Source: Mixophyes australis
Lineage: Eukaryota; Chordata; Amphibia; Anura; Limnodynastidae
Direction: 5' to 3'
Assembly (NCBI GenBank): GCA_036250195.1
Contig: JAVHZZ010000003.1
Span: 20,393,504-20,457,503, forward strand
DNA: 64,000 nt
This document shows positions 10,968 through 21,359 of the stretch, one piece after another. The notes under the pieces were generated by a model that had not been told where the DNA came from, ran no database searches, and saw nothing but the letters and a program-made list of their open reading frames with translations. A program made the position numbers and the translations under genes. Every line of letters starts with the position of its first letter. The first letter of the stretch is position 1.

Positions 10968-11222
10968 CTCTATGGCTGCATGCGGCCCTCCGAGCCTTCA
11001 TCTGTGGCCCCCGGCTCATCCGCCTGTATTGTCAGATGTGTTTGTTATAGCGTGTAGCACTAAAATACCTGCTGATCATTACAAATAGGTGTCTCTTTCT
11101 TTAATTAAATGTATTTGTTTTACCTTGTTACTGAGATTAGGGTAATGTTCGGCCCTATTAATGGTTAGAGGGCCGCCCCATGCGGCCCCCGAAGGTTCTC
11201 GGGTTGCTCATCGGTGCCCTAA
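10968..11222. mobile_element. Probable hAT-type MITE
   Basis: Inverted blocks GCATGCGGCCCTCCGAG on the left and GCATGCGGCCCCCGAAGG then GGGTTGCTCATC on the right resemble the CAGGG.TGGGCAACC...GCGGCCC termini of common vertebrate hAT MITEs. The left terminus is eroded and no TSD was identified. Confidence 0.4.
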
Positions 11223-13259
11223 GGAGAGATTTTCTTTTCCCAGAATTCACATGACTATCAGTAGCTAAACTTCTATATGTTGTTTTTCAATTGCTTTTCT
11301 TTTATTGTTATTTTTGCTTAACTTGTGATTTTGATTGTTATTACTTCTCTTATGTTTGTTTGTGCTGCAGCAGTTTATGGCATTTCAAGATACAAAGAAA
11401 AACAACAGAAATGTTAAATATTGACAGTGTAGAAGTAGAGAAGACCCTTCGTTTGTATAATATGATTTTTATTCAATGATTCAATGTCACCAGCATGTAA
11501 TGTAAATGCGATTTTATTGCTAAATATACAAGGGTATTCCATTCCATGGTTTATATATACATATATATAAATATATACATACATACTGTATACATATATA
11601 CACTCAGTCTATGCCACACACTACTTACTATGCAGCTTTCCCCCTTATGGATCCAATTTCACTCTCCGCTGGTATTCTGTTTGTTTGGTTTGGAAAGACA
11701 AGTTGAAATATACATTGGCGTTTGGCATAACAATAGACAGATACAATACAGTGAGTAGATCCAACGATGGAAAAGATGTTTACATTTAATAATGCAGAAT
11801 TATTTACATTGGGTACTGAAATTCTTATGGGGCAATAGTAAAAAAACAAAGAACATTTGCGCTTCATAATGCATATTCTTTCCAGGATGAACTCTTCTAT
11901 ATTCTTTCCTGGTTAAAGTTTATTTACCTACAAAATTTGGGACCGTTTAGGGTTACGCACATGATCATTTTTTTTTCCAAGACAAACCAATTTTAAAATA
12001 TTGAAATGAAAACCCGATTCGTGGGTAAAGGTGAGTATATAGAAAAACCAAAGAGAATTGCAGCCAATTTAATTTGATGCACACAGTACGGGGCTTTGAA
12101 AAAAAAATTTTTTAATAAAAGGTAGTGATAATAATTGTAATTTACAATTAAAATATAGTTTAAACACAATCCCCCGCAGCATATTCATTGTTTATTTTTT
12201 AGATGCCACAAATAGCGGCAGAACCAGACAGGCAGTTCAATCACAAATAAAAAAATCAAACATAAAACAAATCATACATAAAATGAACTCAGACATACTT
12301 GGTTGTAGAAGTAGTTACAGATGAGAGGCAGGAGGTAGAGAGGGTCCTGGTCCTGGGAGCTTACAATCTAGAGGGAGAGGGCAGTCCACTAGCTTACAGT
12401 ATGAAGGTAAATGGAGAATCAGAAGACCATCTCAGCAAGATAGACAGAAATAAGCAATGTATATACAGTGCACATCGAAAGAATCTTTATGTATTTAATG
12501 TATAAACAATAAATAAAAATAAAACATTTTAAATAAATATTTCAGTAAAGGATTATACTGTTAAGAGCTGTTCTTTTATTTTATAATACTTTTTATTGAA
12601 CAGACGCTTGGACGTATCCTGCAGTCTGTATTTATTTTGATATTGATATTGATATTGATATTGGTTTGCTGAATTGGAGGCAGTTTGTGCGGATCCTTCA
12701 CTATCTCGTTATATCACAGGATTGGAAAGCTCAGAATTCCTATTATTATTTAAGACATCATCATACGGATACGACAGCAGTTTTCACTAAGTTCTACCGT
12801 TTAAATATTTTCCAACAGGCATGCTGTGTATTAATGGCCGTACAAAGTTACAAAAGTGGATAACAACTTAACAACAAAGAACATTTAAATTTCATGTCAG
12901 ATTTGTTGGAATATCATCTAAATTATTGTGAACATTATTGTATGCTTCACTCGATCGAAGCTCTTCGATATTTATCCGTCTTGTACCGGCGCATGAGCAT
13001 TGTGTCAGTGAAGATCAGAGTCCTGTGTGTTTTTTATATAATTCTAATACATTTGTAATTCTCTTTGGTATATCAGCACTTTCACCTCTTCTTTGTATGT
13101 TGTTGTTATATTGAGGTCTCTGTGTCCTGTTTTTGAGACTAGCAGATTAAAAAGAAAGTATTTTGGTTAATTATATTTATTACCGCCTGATTTTGTATAT
13201 TTATTTTTATGGCACAAACACCCGCTGATGATTTTGCGCTTTTTTTTTAGTATCAAAAC
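11223..13259. other. Intergenic with LINE-tail patch and hexamer repeat
   Basis: Two kilobases of AT-rich sequence. A TA-rich run lies near 11550-11600. At about 12330-12400 a GGGAGCTTACAATCTAGAGG block matches the LINE-tail motif also seen at 7170 and 48110. A (TTGATA)n hexamer repeat is at about 12639-12662, preceded by GGACGTATCCTGCAG, a fragment of the 10124-type MITE. No exon supported. Confidence 0.45.
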
Positions 13260-13559
13260 TAGAGACGTTCACTGACCCCCGTGTTTTGGTTTTGGTTTTG
13301 GATCTGGATTACCGTCGTGTTTTGGTTTTGCCAAACCGCCTTTGCGTGTTTTGGTTTTGTTTGTTTTTGTTTTGCAATTTTGTTTAAAAATCAATGTGTT
13401 TGGGCATAAAATAACCTAATTTAGTGCTCCACCTGTTTCTTGGATAAGTAAGGTAATTCTAAAGCTAATAAATTAGGAAGAAGACAGTTTAATCCCTGGT
13501 AGACCGTCCTCAATTCTGCACACAAACCTGCTTGTCTTCCTCTTCATCTTAGCCTATTG

Positions 13560-14128
13560 GCAATGCAGCCATCGTCTTTGGGTGTATATTACACCCTCCA
13601 CTTGTAGTAAACCTGCATAGACTGTAGAATTAGAAAGTAAAAATAAATGGACCAAGGTAATTTGGTGGCTATCTATGCCCCCCCCCCCCCCCCCCCCCCC
13701 GCCCTCCACTTGTAGTTGAATAGAAAAAAAGCAGCCTTCATAGACTGTAGAATTAGAAAGTAAAAATAAATGGACCAATGTAGTTTGGTGGCTATCTATG
13801 CCCCCCCCCCCCGCCCTCCACTTGTAGTTGAATAGAAAAAAGGCAGCCTGTATAGACTGTAGAATTAGAAATTAAAATTAATGGACCAAGGTAGTTATGG
13901 TATCTGTCTGCATCAGCCCCCCCCCCCCCCCCCCATCCACTTGTAGTAAAATAGAACAAAAGCAGAATGCATAGACTGTAGAATTAGAAAGTAAAAATAA
14001 ATGGACCAAGGCAGTTTGGTATCTGTCTGCATCAGCCCCCCCCCCCCCCCCCCATCCACTTGTAGTAAACTAGAACAAAAGCAGCCTGCATAGACTGTAG
14101 AATTAGAATATACAAAGAAATGGACAAA
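13560..14128. repeat. ~118-bp minisatellite with poly(C) tracts
   Basis: Units carrying TAGACTGTAGAATTAGAA start near 13617, 13741, 13853, 13972 and 14090 (spacing 112-124). Each unit ends in a pure C run (about 22, 11, 18 and 19 bases) before CCACTTGTAGT. The array resumes at 16139 after the LTR insertion, showing that it existed before the LTR arrived. Long C runs could form i-motif/G-quadruplex structures. Confidence 0.85.
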
Positions 14129-14484
14129 GGCAGTGTCACTCACCGGACCGTGAGTGCCTCTTCTCGGACATTTAGGAACCGTGGCCGTCCGCCATCCTGA
14201 GGGTCTGCGCATGCGCAGCCCTTTCCTATACTTCAGTGTATGTCCCTTTAACTCAATTGGCAGATCAGGCAACACTCCCTATATTAAGCACCTGTGGTCA
14301 ACACCACGTTGCCTGATCTTGGAGTCTCATTCCCCATGAGTCTCTGAAGGTGTTCCTGTATTCCTCGTGTATTCAGCGCTGCTGATTCCTGTGGTTTCCA
14401 AACCACTTCTATCTCTGTGGTTTCCAAACCACTTCTACTACTGTGGTTCCCATACCACTTCTACCATCAACTGTATCATCGTGA

Positions 14485-14905
14485 CTGTTTGCTGATTCCT
14501 ATCCGCTGCCTCCATGCACTACAGTCTTCTAAATCACTTCAACGCTATTATTATCATTGTGGCTGTTTGCTGATTCCTATCTGCTGCCTCCGTGCACTCC
14601 AGCCTTCACTTCACATCCACTCACCTGATCATCATCAAGTTCCTGAGCTGATTCCTATCCGCTGCCTCCGTGCACTACAGTCTCCAGCTTGCAACTCGCC
14701 TGTGTTCATCATCGTGACTGTTAGCTGATTCCTATCCGCTGCCTCCGTGCACTACAGCCTCCAGCTTGCAACTCGCCTGTGTTCATCATCGTGACTGTTA
14801 GCTGATTCCTATCCGCTGCCTCCGTGCACTACAGTCTCCAGCTTGCAACTCGCCTGTGATCATCATTGTGACTGTTAGCTGATTCCTATCCGCTGCCCCT
14901 GTGCA
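14485..14905. repeat. ~77-bp minisatellite inside LTR family 1
   Basis: The TGATTCCTATCCGCTGCC motif recurs at about 14492, 14571, 14649, 14726, 14803 and 14880 (spacing 77-79), with CACTACAG and CGTGACTG blocks between. Later units are almost identical, earlier ones diverged, so the array probably grew toward its 3' side. Confidence 0.88.
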
Positions 14906-15664
14906 TTGCCGCCTCATCTCAGCTCTCCTGTGTTTCCAGTCTACTGCTCACGTTGCCATCCGCTACACTTCTGGATCTACAGCTCCTGGTCTACTCTGCC
15001 ATCCCGTGTTCCATCACTGTGGGTCCTGTTGGTTGCCCCTGGTTACCTCCGTGGGCGCAGAGTCCTGCTGTTGCTGTCAGCGCTATCGTCCATCTCCTGC
15101 TGATCCGCTCTCCACGCCTTCACGTGTCCCGCTGGTCTCTACCCTCCTGTCAGCATTGGATTCGTATCTCTACAACTACTCCTCTGCTGGATCATCTCCA
15201 TTCTCCTGGGTCCTCTATGAGTCCAGTTCCACGTGTTACTGATTCCTGTGGATTCGTGTCCCTGTTGGTTTACTTACCTGGGCGCTGCACCTACTAGACC
15301 GCTGCCTCATCCATCCAGGGACTTCTCATCCAGTCGGCCTCCTGCCGCTCAGGTATCGCTGCACTCCTATCTGACTGCCTGCTTCTGAACCACGGTATGC
15401 ATACTTCTCATTGACTGTGCTGGTGTATTGCATATCTTGCTGGACTGTGTTTGGTTCTCTCTGGAGTCTGCTATCCGCTGAGTCTTTTGCCATCATTGAC
15501 TGTGTTATCTTGTGCTGGACTATTTCAAGTGACTTTCTAGATTTGCAGACCTGCTCAGTCATTTATATATATATATTGTGCATATTACTGTGGATCGTGT
15601 ATAAGGTGTCTGTGTATATCCTGTGTTGCAGTCTCTCCCCGTGCACCTCCTCACATATATGTTC

Positions 15665-15930
15665 AGTGGTACAACTTGCTCATGACAGACCACTGATCCC
15701 TGTTTCCTGTATCACCTGTTCCAGTATCCTCTCACATAGCAGTGGTACAACTTGCTACCGCAGACCACTGACTACCCGGATACCTCCACTTGGATTCCAT
15801 TCCTTCACTCAGACAGCGGTACAACTTGCTATCCGCAGACCGCTGACTCTCATCACCTCCTTGTCTCTGTTGGACATTCCTCCTCACTATAGCAGTGGTA
15901 CAACTTGCTATCGCAGACCACTGACTACCT
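15665..15930. repeat. Four ~75-bp units with dyad motif
   Basis: Each unit contains AGTGGTACAACTTGCT followed by CGCAGACCACTGA; AGTGGT and ACCACT are inverted copies that could form a stem. The same motif occurs at least twice in copy A (near 7530 and 7609, opposite strand), so it is ancestral to the LTR family. Confidence 0.8.
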
Positions 15931-16220
15931 TCACGTGCCCTTGTCCATACAGTTCCTCGTGTATTATTACCTCCATATTACCAGTGCTGCTAGTCATAGA
16001 CTTTCCTGAGCATCTCATCAGTTACCATTTCCTGTTCCGTGATCACCCAGCTACCAGAGTACCCTATTACCATCTACATTGCTCTGGTAAGCCTACCACC
16101 TGGTGATCCCTGGGTAAAGACTCCTAGTGCCCGTGACAGGCAGTTTGGTATCTGTCTGCATCAGATCCCCTCTCCCCTAGGAGTAAAATAGAAAACTATT
16201 CAGCCGTTATTTAATCTATA

Positions 16221-16679
16221 CTATAAATAGAAATTGAGAAAGGCAATTTGGTATCTGTCTGCATCATGATCATCAACATCATCATTAGCGCCCTCATCGC
16301 CTACACTAATCTCCCCCTCTTCTAATTCCAAAGTGGCATCCTCAATTTGTGTATCACCGGTTACACTCGGGCTGTTCAGGCACACATCAGCAGAACTCTT
16401 TATGGGTACACTAACAGAATGCTCACGATTAGACATCCCACTGTTGGATGGACTCTCCACAGGGATTGGTGTCATTTCTGATTCAGAGCAAACATTATCC
16501 TCTAATGCCTTACTGTTATCTTGCAGCTCGGCTTTGACGCGTAACAGTAGTTGTGCACCACTTGTAGGCTCAGTAACTTTTTTGAATCTGCCACTAATAG
16601 ACAAAGGTGAAGGCCTCATTCTCTCTTTGCCACTGCGTGTGTAGAATGGCATGTTGGCAATTTGTTTTTTTATCGGCAC
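16221..16679 (-). pseudogene. Acidic transposon-associated ORF remnant
   Basis: A 152-residue minus-strand frame begins MPIKKQIANMPFYTRSGK and runs into an acidic Asp/Glu-rich tail (ELEEGEISVGDEG, then DDVDDHDADRYQ). It lies inside the hAT-like element at 13260-17482 and keeps ordinary, non-repetitive amino-acid use with no internal stops, so it may be part of that element's protein. The C-terminal hAT dimerisation domain is not seen; the codons past the tail run into the minisatellite. I do not recognise a domain; the transposon assignment rests on position. Confidence 0.35.
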
Positions 16680-16884
16680 TTAACTTTTCCTCAGTGACAC
16701 TTCTTTTTCGCTTCAACACTGTAAATTTTTTTTGGTGTGTGTTTTTTTGACTGATTTCAAAAGACTGTGTAGTTTGACATCGCCTTTCCCAGATGACGTA
16801 CTGGGAACACTACCATCAGGACTGGTGACAGAACCTGGTTGCTCATTCTGCTCATATGTGGACTGCTTTGAATCCATTCTGAGC

Positions 16885-17100
16885 CCAAAGCACTTGTAGT
16901 GCTACAAATTGTTTTAGATACTGCTGATAAACAGGACTTTTGACAGCCAGAAATATTAATGCAAAAGAATGGGGGACACCCCAAAACCACTTGGGAGTGC
17001 TAAAAATAATTTTTTGAGACTGCTGAAAAATAGGACTTTTGACAGCCAGAAATATTAATGCAAAAGAATGGGGGACACCCCAAAGCACTTGTAGTGCCAA
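16885..17100. repeat. ~99-bp direct duplication
   Basis: TTTTGACAGCCAGAAATATT followed by AATGCAAAAGAATGGGGGAC occurs at about 16938 and 17037, 99 bases apart, framed by CACTTGTAGTG-type blocks. It lies inside the hAT-like element. Confidence 0.85.
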
Positions 17101-17482
17101 ATATTGAAAAAAAAGACTCCTCTATCCTCCTCTCTTCTCTATCAATTGTTATCAGAATTGTAATCAGAATTGTTATCACAATTCTTATCAGAATTGCAAG
17201 AAGAATATTGTATTCTCTGTCCCTCCTCTAATTAGCCTATGACTACACCCTGCTCTGTCCCTCTGTCAAATGGCGATGGATTGCTGTGGAGGCGTGTATT
17301 TATAATTTTTTTTTAAATTATCGCGAGAACCGAGCCCCGAGATCCGACGACGTCACAATGACGTTTGGCCTCAATTTGGAATTCGAGCTCGTGGGAGAGT
17401 ACCGAGCCTGCTCTGCTCGGTCCTCGGATAGGCAAAGATCGGGTGGGTTCGGTTCTCGGGGAACCGAGCCCGCCCATTTCTA

Positions 17483-18603
17483 GTTTTGGTTCTGGTTTTG
17501 GATCCCTCTTTTTTTCTAAAATCCCTATTTTTTTTCCCCTAAAATCACATAATTTGGCTCTTTTTTGTTCCTACATTATTATTAACCTCAATAACATTAA
17601 TTTCCAGTCATTTCCAGTCAATTTTTATCAAGAAACAAGAACACTTCTCCCCCTCCTGTTTCTGTGTGAGCAATGGCACTGAGCAATGTCACTGCAGACT
17701 GGAGAGTGACGAGAACACTGCTACCCCTGTTTCTGTGTCAGCAATGGCACTGAGCAATGTCACTGGAGACTGGAGAGTGACGAGAACACTGCTACCCCTG
17801 TATCTGTGTGAGCAATGTCACTGGAGACTGGAGAGTGACAAGAACACTGCCACCCCTGTTTCTGTGTCAGCAATGGCACTGAGCAATGTTACTGGAGACT
17901 GGAGAGTGACGAGAACACTGCTAGCCCTGTTTCTGTGTCAGCAATGGCACTGAGCAATGTTACTGGAGACTGGAGAGTGACAAGAACACTGCCACCCCTG
18001 TTTCTGTGTCAGCAATGGCACTGAGCAATGTTACTGGAGACTGGAGAGTGACGAGAACACTGCTAGCCCTGTTTCTGTGTCAGCAATGGCACTGAGCAAT
18101 GTCACTGGAGACTGGAGAGTGACGAGAACACTGCTACCCCTGTATCTGTGTGAGCAATGTCACTGGAGACTGGAGAGTGACGAGAACACTGCCACCCCTG
18201 TTTCTGTGTGAGTAATGGCACTGAGCAATGTTACTGGAGACTGGAGAGTGACGAGAACACTGCTACCCCTGTATCTGTGTGAGCAATGTCACTGGAGACT
18301 GGAGAGTGACAAGAACACTGCCACCCCTGTTTCTGTGTGAGCAATGGCACTGAGCAATGTCTCTGGAGACTTGAGAGTGACAAGAACACTGCTACCTCTG
18401 TTGCTGTGTGAGCAATGGCACTGAACAATGTCACTGTAGACTGGAGAGTGACAAGAACACTGCTAGCCCTGTTTCTGTGTGAGCAATGTCACTGGAGAAT
18501 GGAGAGTGACCAGAACACTGCTACCCCTGTTTCTACTCTACTCAGCCTACTCAGATCCCCTAAGTTCGGGTGGGCTCTGTTTTCAGAAAACCAAGCCCGA
18601 GCA
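17483..18603 (+). mobile_element. Second hAT-family copy, left end truncated
   Basis: From TTTTGGTTCTGGTTTTGG onward the sequence is the reverse-complement relative of 24087-24927 (shared TCTAAAATCCCTATTTT, TTATTATTAACCTCAATAAC and CAGTCATTTCCAGTCAATTT blocks). Its right end, GTTCGGGTGGGCTC...GCCCGAGCAT, matches the family's other terminus but lacks the final TCTCTA. The outer left terminus is missing where it meets the element ending at 17482. Confidence 0.6.
17655..18535. repeat. ~73-bp minisatellite inside hAT copy
   Basis: About 13 units contain GGAGACTGGAGAGTGACGAG, AACACTGCTACCCCTG and GTGTGAGCAATG; some units are shortened to about 57 bases by loss of the CACTGAGCAATG segment. The related element at 24087-24927 has only one such unit (minus strand, near 24350), so the array expanded within this copy. 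Confidence 0.9.
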
Positions 18604-19339
18604 TTGGTTAACAGCTGATATCCCTCCCTTCGCTTAAACCTCTTAATACTTATTCAACTTCTTTGAATATTTGACACGATACATAAATGTGGCACAATTG
18701 AAAGGAGTATATTTGCAACCAAATATGATAGTGGAGAAAAGAGCAGTCAGTACGACACTGGCCAGGCCACCAGGATATCCCAGCATTATCCAAGCAATAT
18801 CCGTAAAGGGGGACGGACATCCAAAACACACCCCGGGCGCTCAAATCTACTCTACCCTGTGACATCAGATCGGTGTCCACTTCCCATAGTTAAACTTTTA
18901 ACCCTGGAGGACTAATTACAGTTTAGTGACCCAACCTCAGCTTTTAATTTCCTTTATGACATATTTAGCTCTCACGCTGCTTCCACTGCGTCTGCTAATA
19001 AATCTTTTTGCTAGAAGGACTCTGTGTTGTCCCTTGAAACAGTTAATTTTAGTGTTAATCGTCCCTGCAGTAGATACATCATTGAATGATATTTATAGCC
19101 ATGTGTTTGAAAGCCTGTGAAGGCTTTAGTCTGTTTATAAAGACTGAAAACTGAGTTAAAAATTCAAGTCTAAAAGTGGATTTAAAGGAGTGACACATTC
19201 TACACGATTATATCCAGGTAGCAAACAAAAGCCTATCTTCTTTCTATGCAATGATAAAAATATATATTTCTTTGGTTTGCAGTGGAATAAAACACACAAA
19301 AGGAAAAAAAGTGACTCAGTCGCAGCTTATTCCACACAG
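18604..19339. other. Intergenic, no gene recognised
   Basis: No repeat boundary or supported exon. Small ORFs here have no recognisable content. Confidence 0.45.
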
Positions 19340-20290
19340 AAGTGCTTAAATGTGCCGGATAAAATGATTGCCACCTTTTAGAAATTATTAGATGTCAAGC
19401 AGGCGATTCCCCTTCACTTTGGAACTGAACTCACCTGTGGTGCGTAGCAAGTGCCTGCAATATAATCACTGGTTAGATGAGCTTGAATGGAGGAGACGAC
19501 TCATTCTCCTGTTGTGTCACTGTGTGTTCTGCAATGAGCATGGAGAAGAGAAAGACAGAGAATTACCTAAGGAGGTCAGACAGAAGATTGGAGCCAAGAG
19601 GGGACTATCTCACGGCTACAAATCAATATCCGGAGTCCTTGATGTTTCCGTTTCCACCATACATAATGTTATTAGTAAGTTTAAGAAGTTTAAGGTCAGT
19701 GGCGCTGTACTCACCATCCCTAGACTTGGCCGGCAGAGAAAACTTGATTGCAGATGGTAGCAGATGTTCGTTGGAACGGTGGAGAAAGTGCCTTTATCAA
19801 CTACCAATGCCATCGCATTGCCCCGATCACTCCCCCCCAGGTTCCGCCACCGGACACAATATACAACACTTTCAACTCAGGTGACTGTAAATAGGAGCTG
19901 AGTAGGTGTTTTCACCTTCAACTCTCAATAGAGCCCCCACCTGAACCCAAATTCCTTCTCCGGGCTGTAATTCTGGAAGATGAACACTGGAGGTCAATTC
20001 AGGAGAACCTCTGCCCCAGACCAGACCTGGTCCCCTCCAAAGGACGCTGAATATAGTCCTGTAATAAACACCTCTCTGGCGTGAGTTGCCCTGCAATATA
20101 ATAAGTTTAGGGTGTCAATAATATTGTCAATGCCATTTATTTTTATTTTTCTAATTTAAAAGGATATAAAGATTTAAATTCAGAATAAAAAGCCAAGGTT
20201 CTGTAATCAACTTAAGTTTAGACGAAATTGTGAGTTATTTGAAAAACAAATAATATTTACGTTCAGGACTGTATCTATTATTTATTTTTC
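19340..20290 (+). mobile_element. Tc1/mariner-type transposon relic
   Basis: A left terminal block resembling Tc1 inverted repeats (AAAATGATTGCCACCTTTT, near 19362) precedes a transposase N-terminal region (19536-19760). Right-hand blocks AGGGTGTCAATAATATTG (20110) and AATATTTACGTTCAGGACTG (20252-20271) resemble the 3' part of such elements. The catalytic portion is largely missing or scrambled between 19760 and 20050. Ends are approximate and no TA duplication was assigned. Confidence 0.6.
19536..19760 (+). pseudogene. Tc1 transposase DNA-binding domain fragment
   Basis: The frame reads ELPKEVRQKIGAKRGLSHGY, then KSISGVLDVSVSTIHNVISK and FKKF, the first helix-turn-helix (paired-like) domain of Tc1 transposases, and then a degraded GRQRKL hook-like stretch before a stop. 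The true start is probably the ATG at 19541 in the next frame, so a frameshift separates start and body. No DDE catalytic domain follows in frame. It is a dead fragment. Confidence 0.72.
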
Positions 20291-20618
20291 ATTTTATCTT
20301 AGAATAATGATATTATAGTTATATAAACGCTTGATGCGTTCTGCTGTATAAAGTAGAGTTCTGCCTTCTGTGTATAAGCATATAAAGAATACATACAATG
20401 GCAACATCGGGGCAACATGAAATGAAGACGTAAAACTGTGTCCAAATGTCCAAACCCCAATCATCAACAATGATGGATGAACTCTGTATTTAGGACATGA
20501 TTTAATTTGTAGATATCTTCATTGCTGCTATACTTATATTTTCCTTTTCTCTCATACACAGATGCTGCACACAAGGAAGATGAGCAATGTAGACCCAGGC
20601 AAAATATAACTATTGTTC

Positions 20619-20619
20619 A

Positions 20620-20682
<63 letters not shown>
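20619..20682. repeat. (TA)n microsatellite
   Basis: About 32 TA dinucleotides, directly before the tail of the minus-strand SINE. Confidence 0.95.
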
Positions 20683-20687
<5 letters not shown>

Positions 20688-21022
20688 ATCATCATCATCA
20701 TCATTTATTTATATAGCACCACTAATTCTGCAGCGCTGTACAGAAAACTCACTCACATCAGTCGCTGCCCCATTGGGGCTTACAGTCTAAATTCCCTAAC
20801 ATACACAGACAGACAGACAGACAGACAGACTAGGGTCAATTTAATAGCAGCCAATTAAGCTAACAGTATGTTTTTGGAGTGTGGGAGGAAACCGGAGCAC
20901 CCGGAGGAAACCCACAGGGAGAACATACAAACTCCACACAGATAAGGCCATGGTCGGGAATTGAACTCATGACCCCAGTGCTGTAAGGCAGAGGTGCTAA
21001 CCACTGAGGCACCGTGCTGCCC
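20688..21022 (-). mobile_element. tRNA-derived SINE, V-SINE-like
   Basis: Reverse-complement copy of the SINE at 4228-4577, running from the (ATC)n tail through TTTATTTATATAGCACC, the core GAAACCGGAGCACCCGGAGG and the B-box region (GGGAATTGAACTC) to the head ending GCACCGTGCTGCCC. A (GACA)n run (20808-20829) has grown in the position of the GT-rich patch of other copies. Confidence 0.9.
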
Positions 21023-21359
21023 GTAAAGTGTTATCAAGTTCATTCTAAAAAATAAAGTAATTGTATCAATCTGCTTTTTTATTCAACATAGATTAGATTA
21101 CTTTAATCTAATGAAATGAATGAATGAATTCTTATAACACAATGTGATTAATGTGAGATATTAGTGTACTAATATCTAATAGGGTGGTAATAGCGAAGGT
21201 CAAAAATTGTTTATTGTTTACAAATGAGGCAGTCACAGAACATTCGCAATGCACAAATTAGTTACGTTGAGTGTAAGTGTATGTGATGTATGTCTGCCAT
21301 AAACCTGAGGCAAATGCTACTAGTGTAAAGCTGGATGCATCTTAACATGCATCTGTCTG

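Larger units (their letters stand above)
14134..16138 (+). mobile_element. LTR-type element, family 1 copy B, TSD GGCAG
   Basis: It begins TGTCACTCACCGG, ends GTGCCCGTGACA, and is flanked by an exact 5-bp TSD, GGCAG, at 14129-14133 and 16139-16143. The host sequence on either side (ACAAAGGCAG / GGCAGTTTGG) rejoins into the poly(C) minisatellite unit. A near-terminal palindrome, CACTCAC..GTGAGTG, marks the left end, and a CTATATTAAG box lies near 14279. Two internal arrays make it long: six ~77-bp units and four TGGTACAACTTGCT units. No protease, RT or integrase frame is seen, so I call it a solo LTR or a noncoding LTR-type element. Confidence 0.75.
13260..17482 (-). mobile_element. Composite hAT-like element interrupted by an LTR
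   Basis: The left end TAGAGACGTTCACTGACCCC and the right end (reverse complement TAGAAATGGGCGGGCTCGG) are the same pair of termini that bound the 841-bp element at 24087-24927. The interior holds poly(C) minisatellites (13560-14128), a 2-kb LTR insertion (14134-16138), a minus-strand ORF remnant (16221-16679) and a ~99-bp duplication (16885-17100). No matching 8-bp TSD is visible because the right side abuts another member of the family. It may be a degenerate longer member of the family that produced the short copies. Confidence 0.6.

Noticed and set aside
15411..16106. 231-codon ORF inside the LTR-type element
   Set aside because: It crosses internal tandem repeats and has no gag, protease, RT or integrase motif; the related copy at 7297-8565 does not preserve it.
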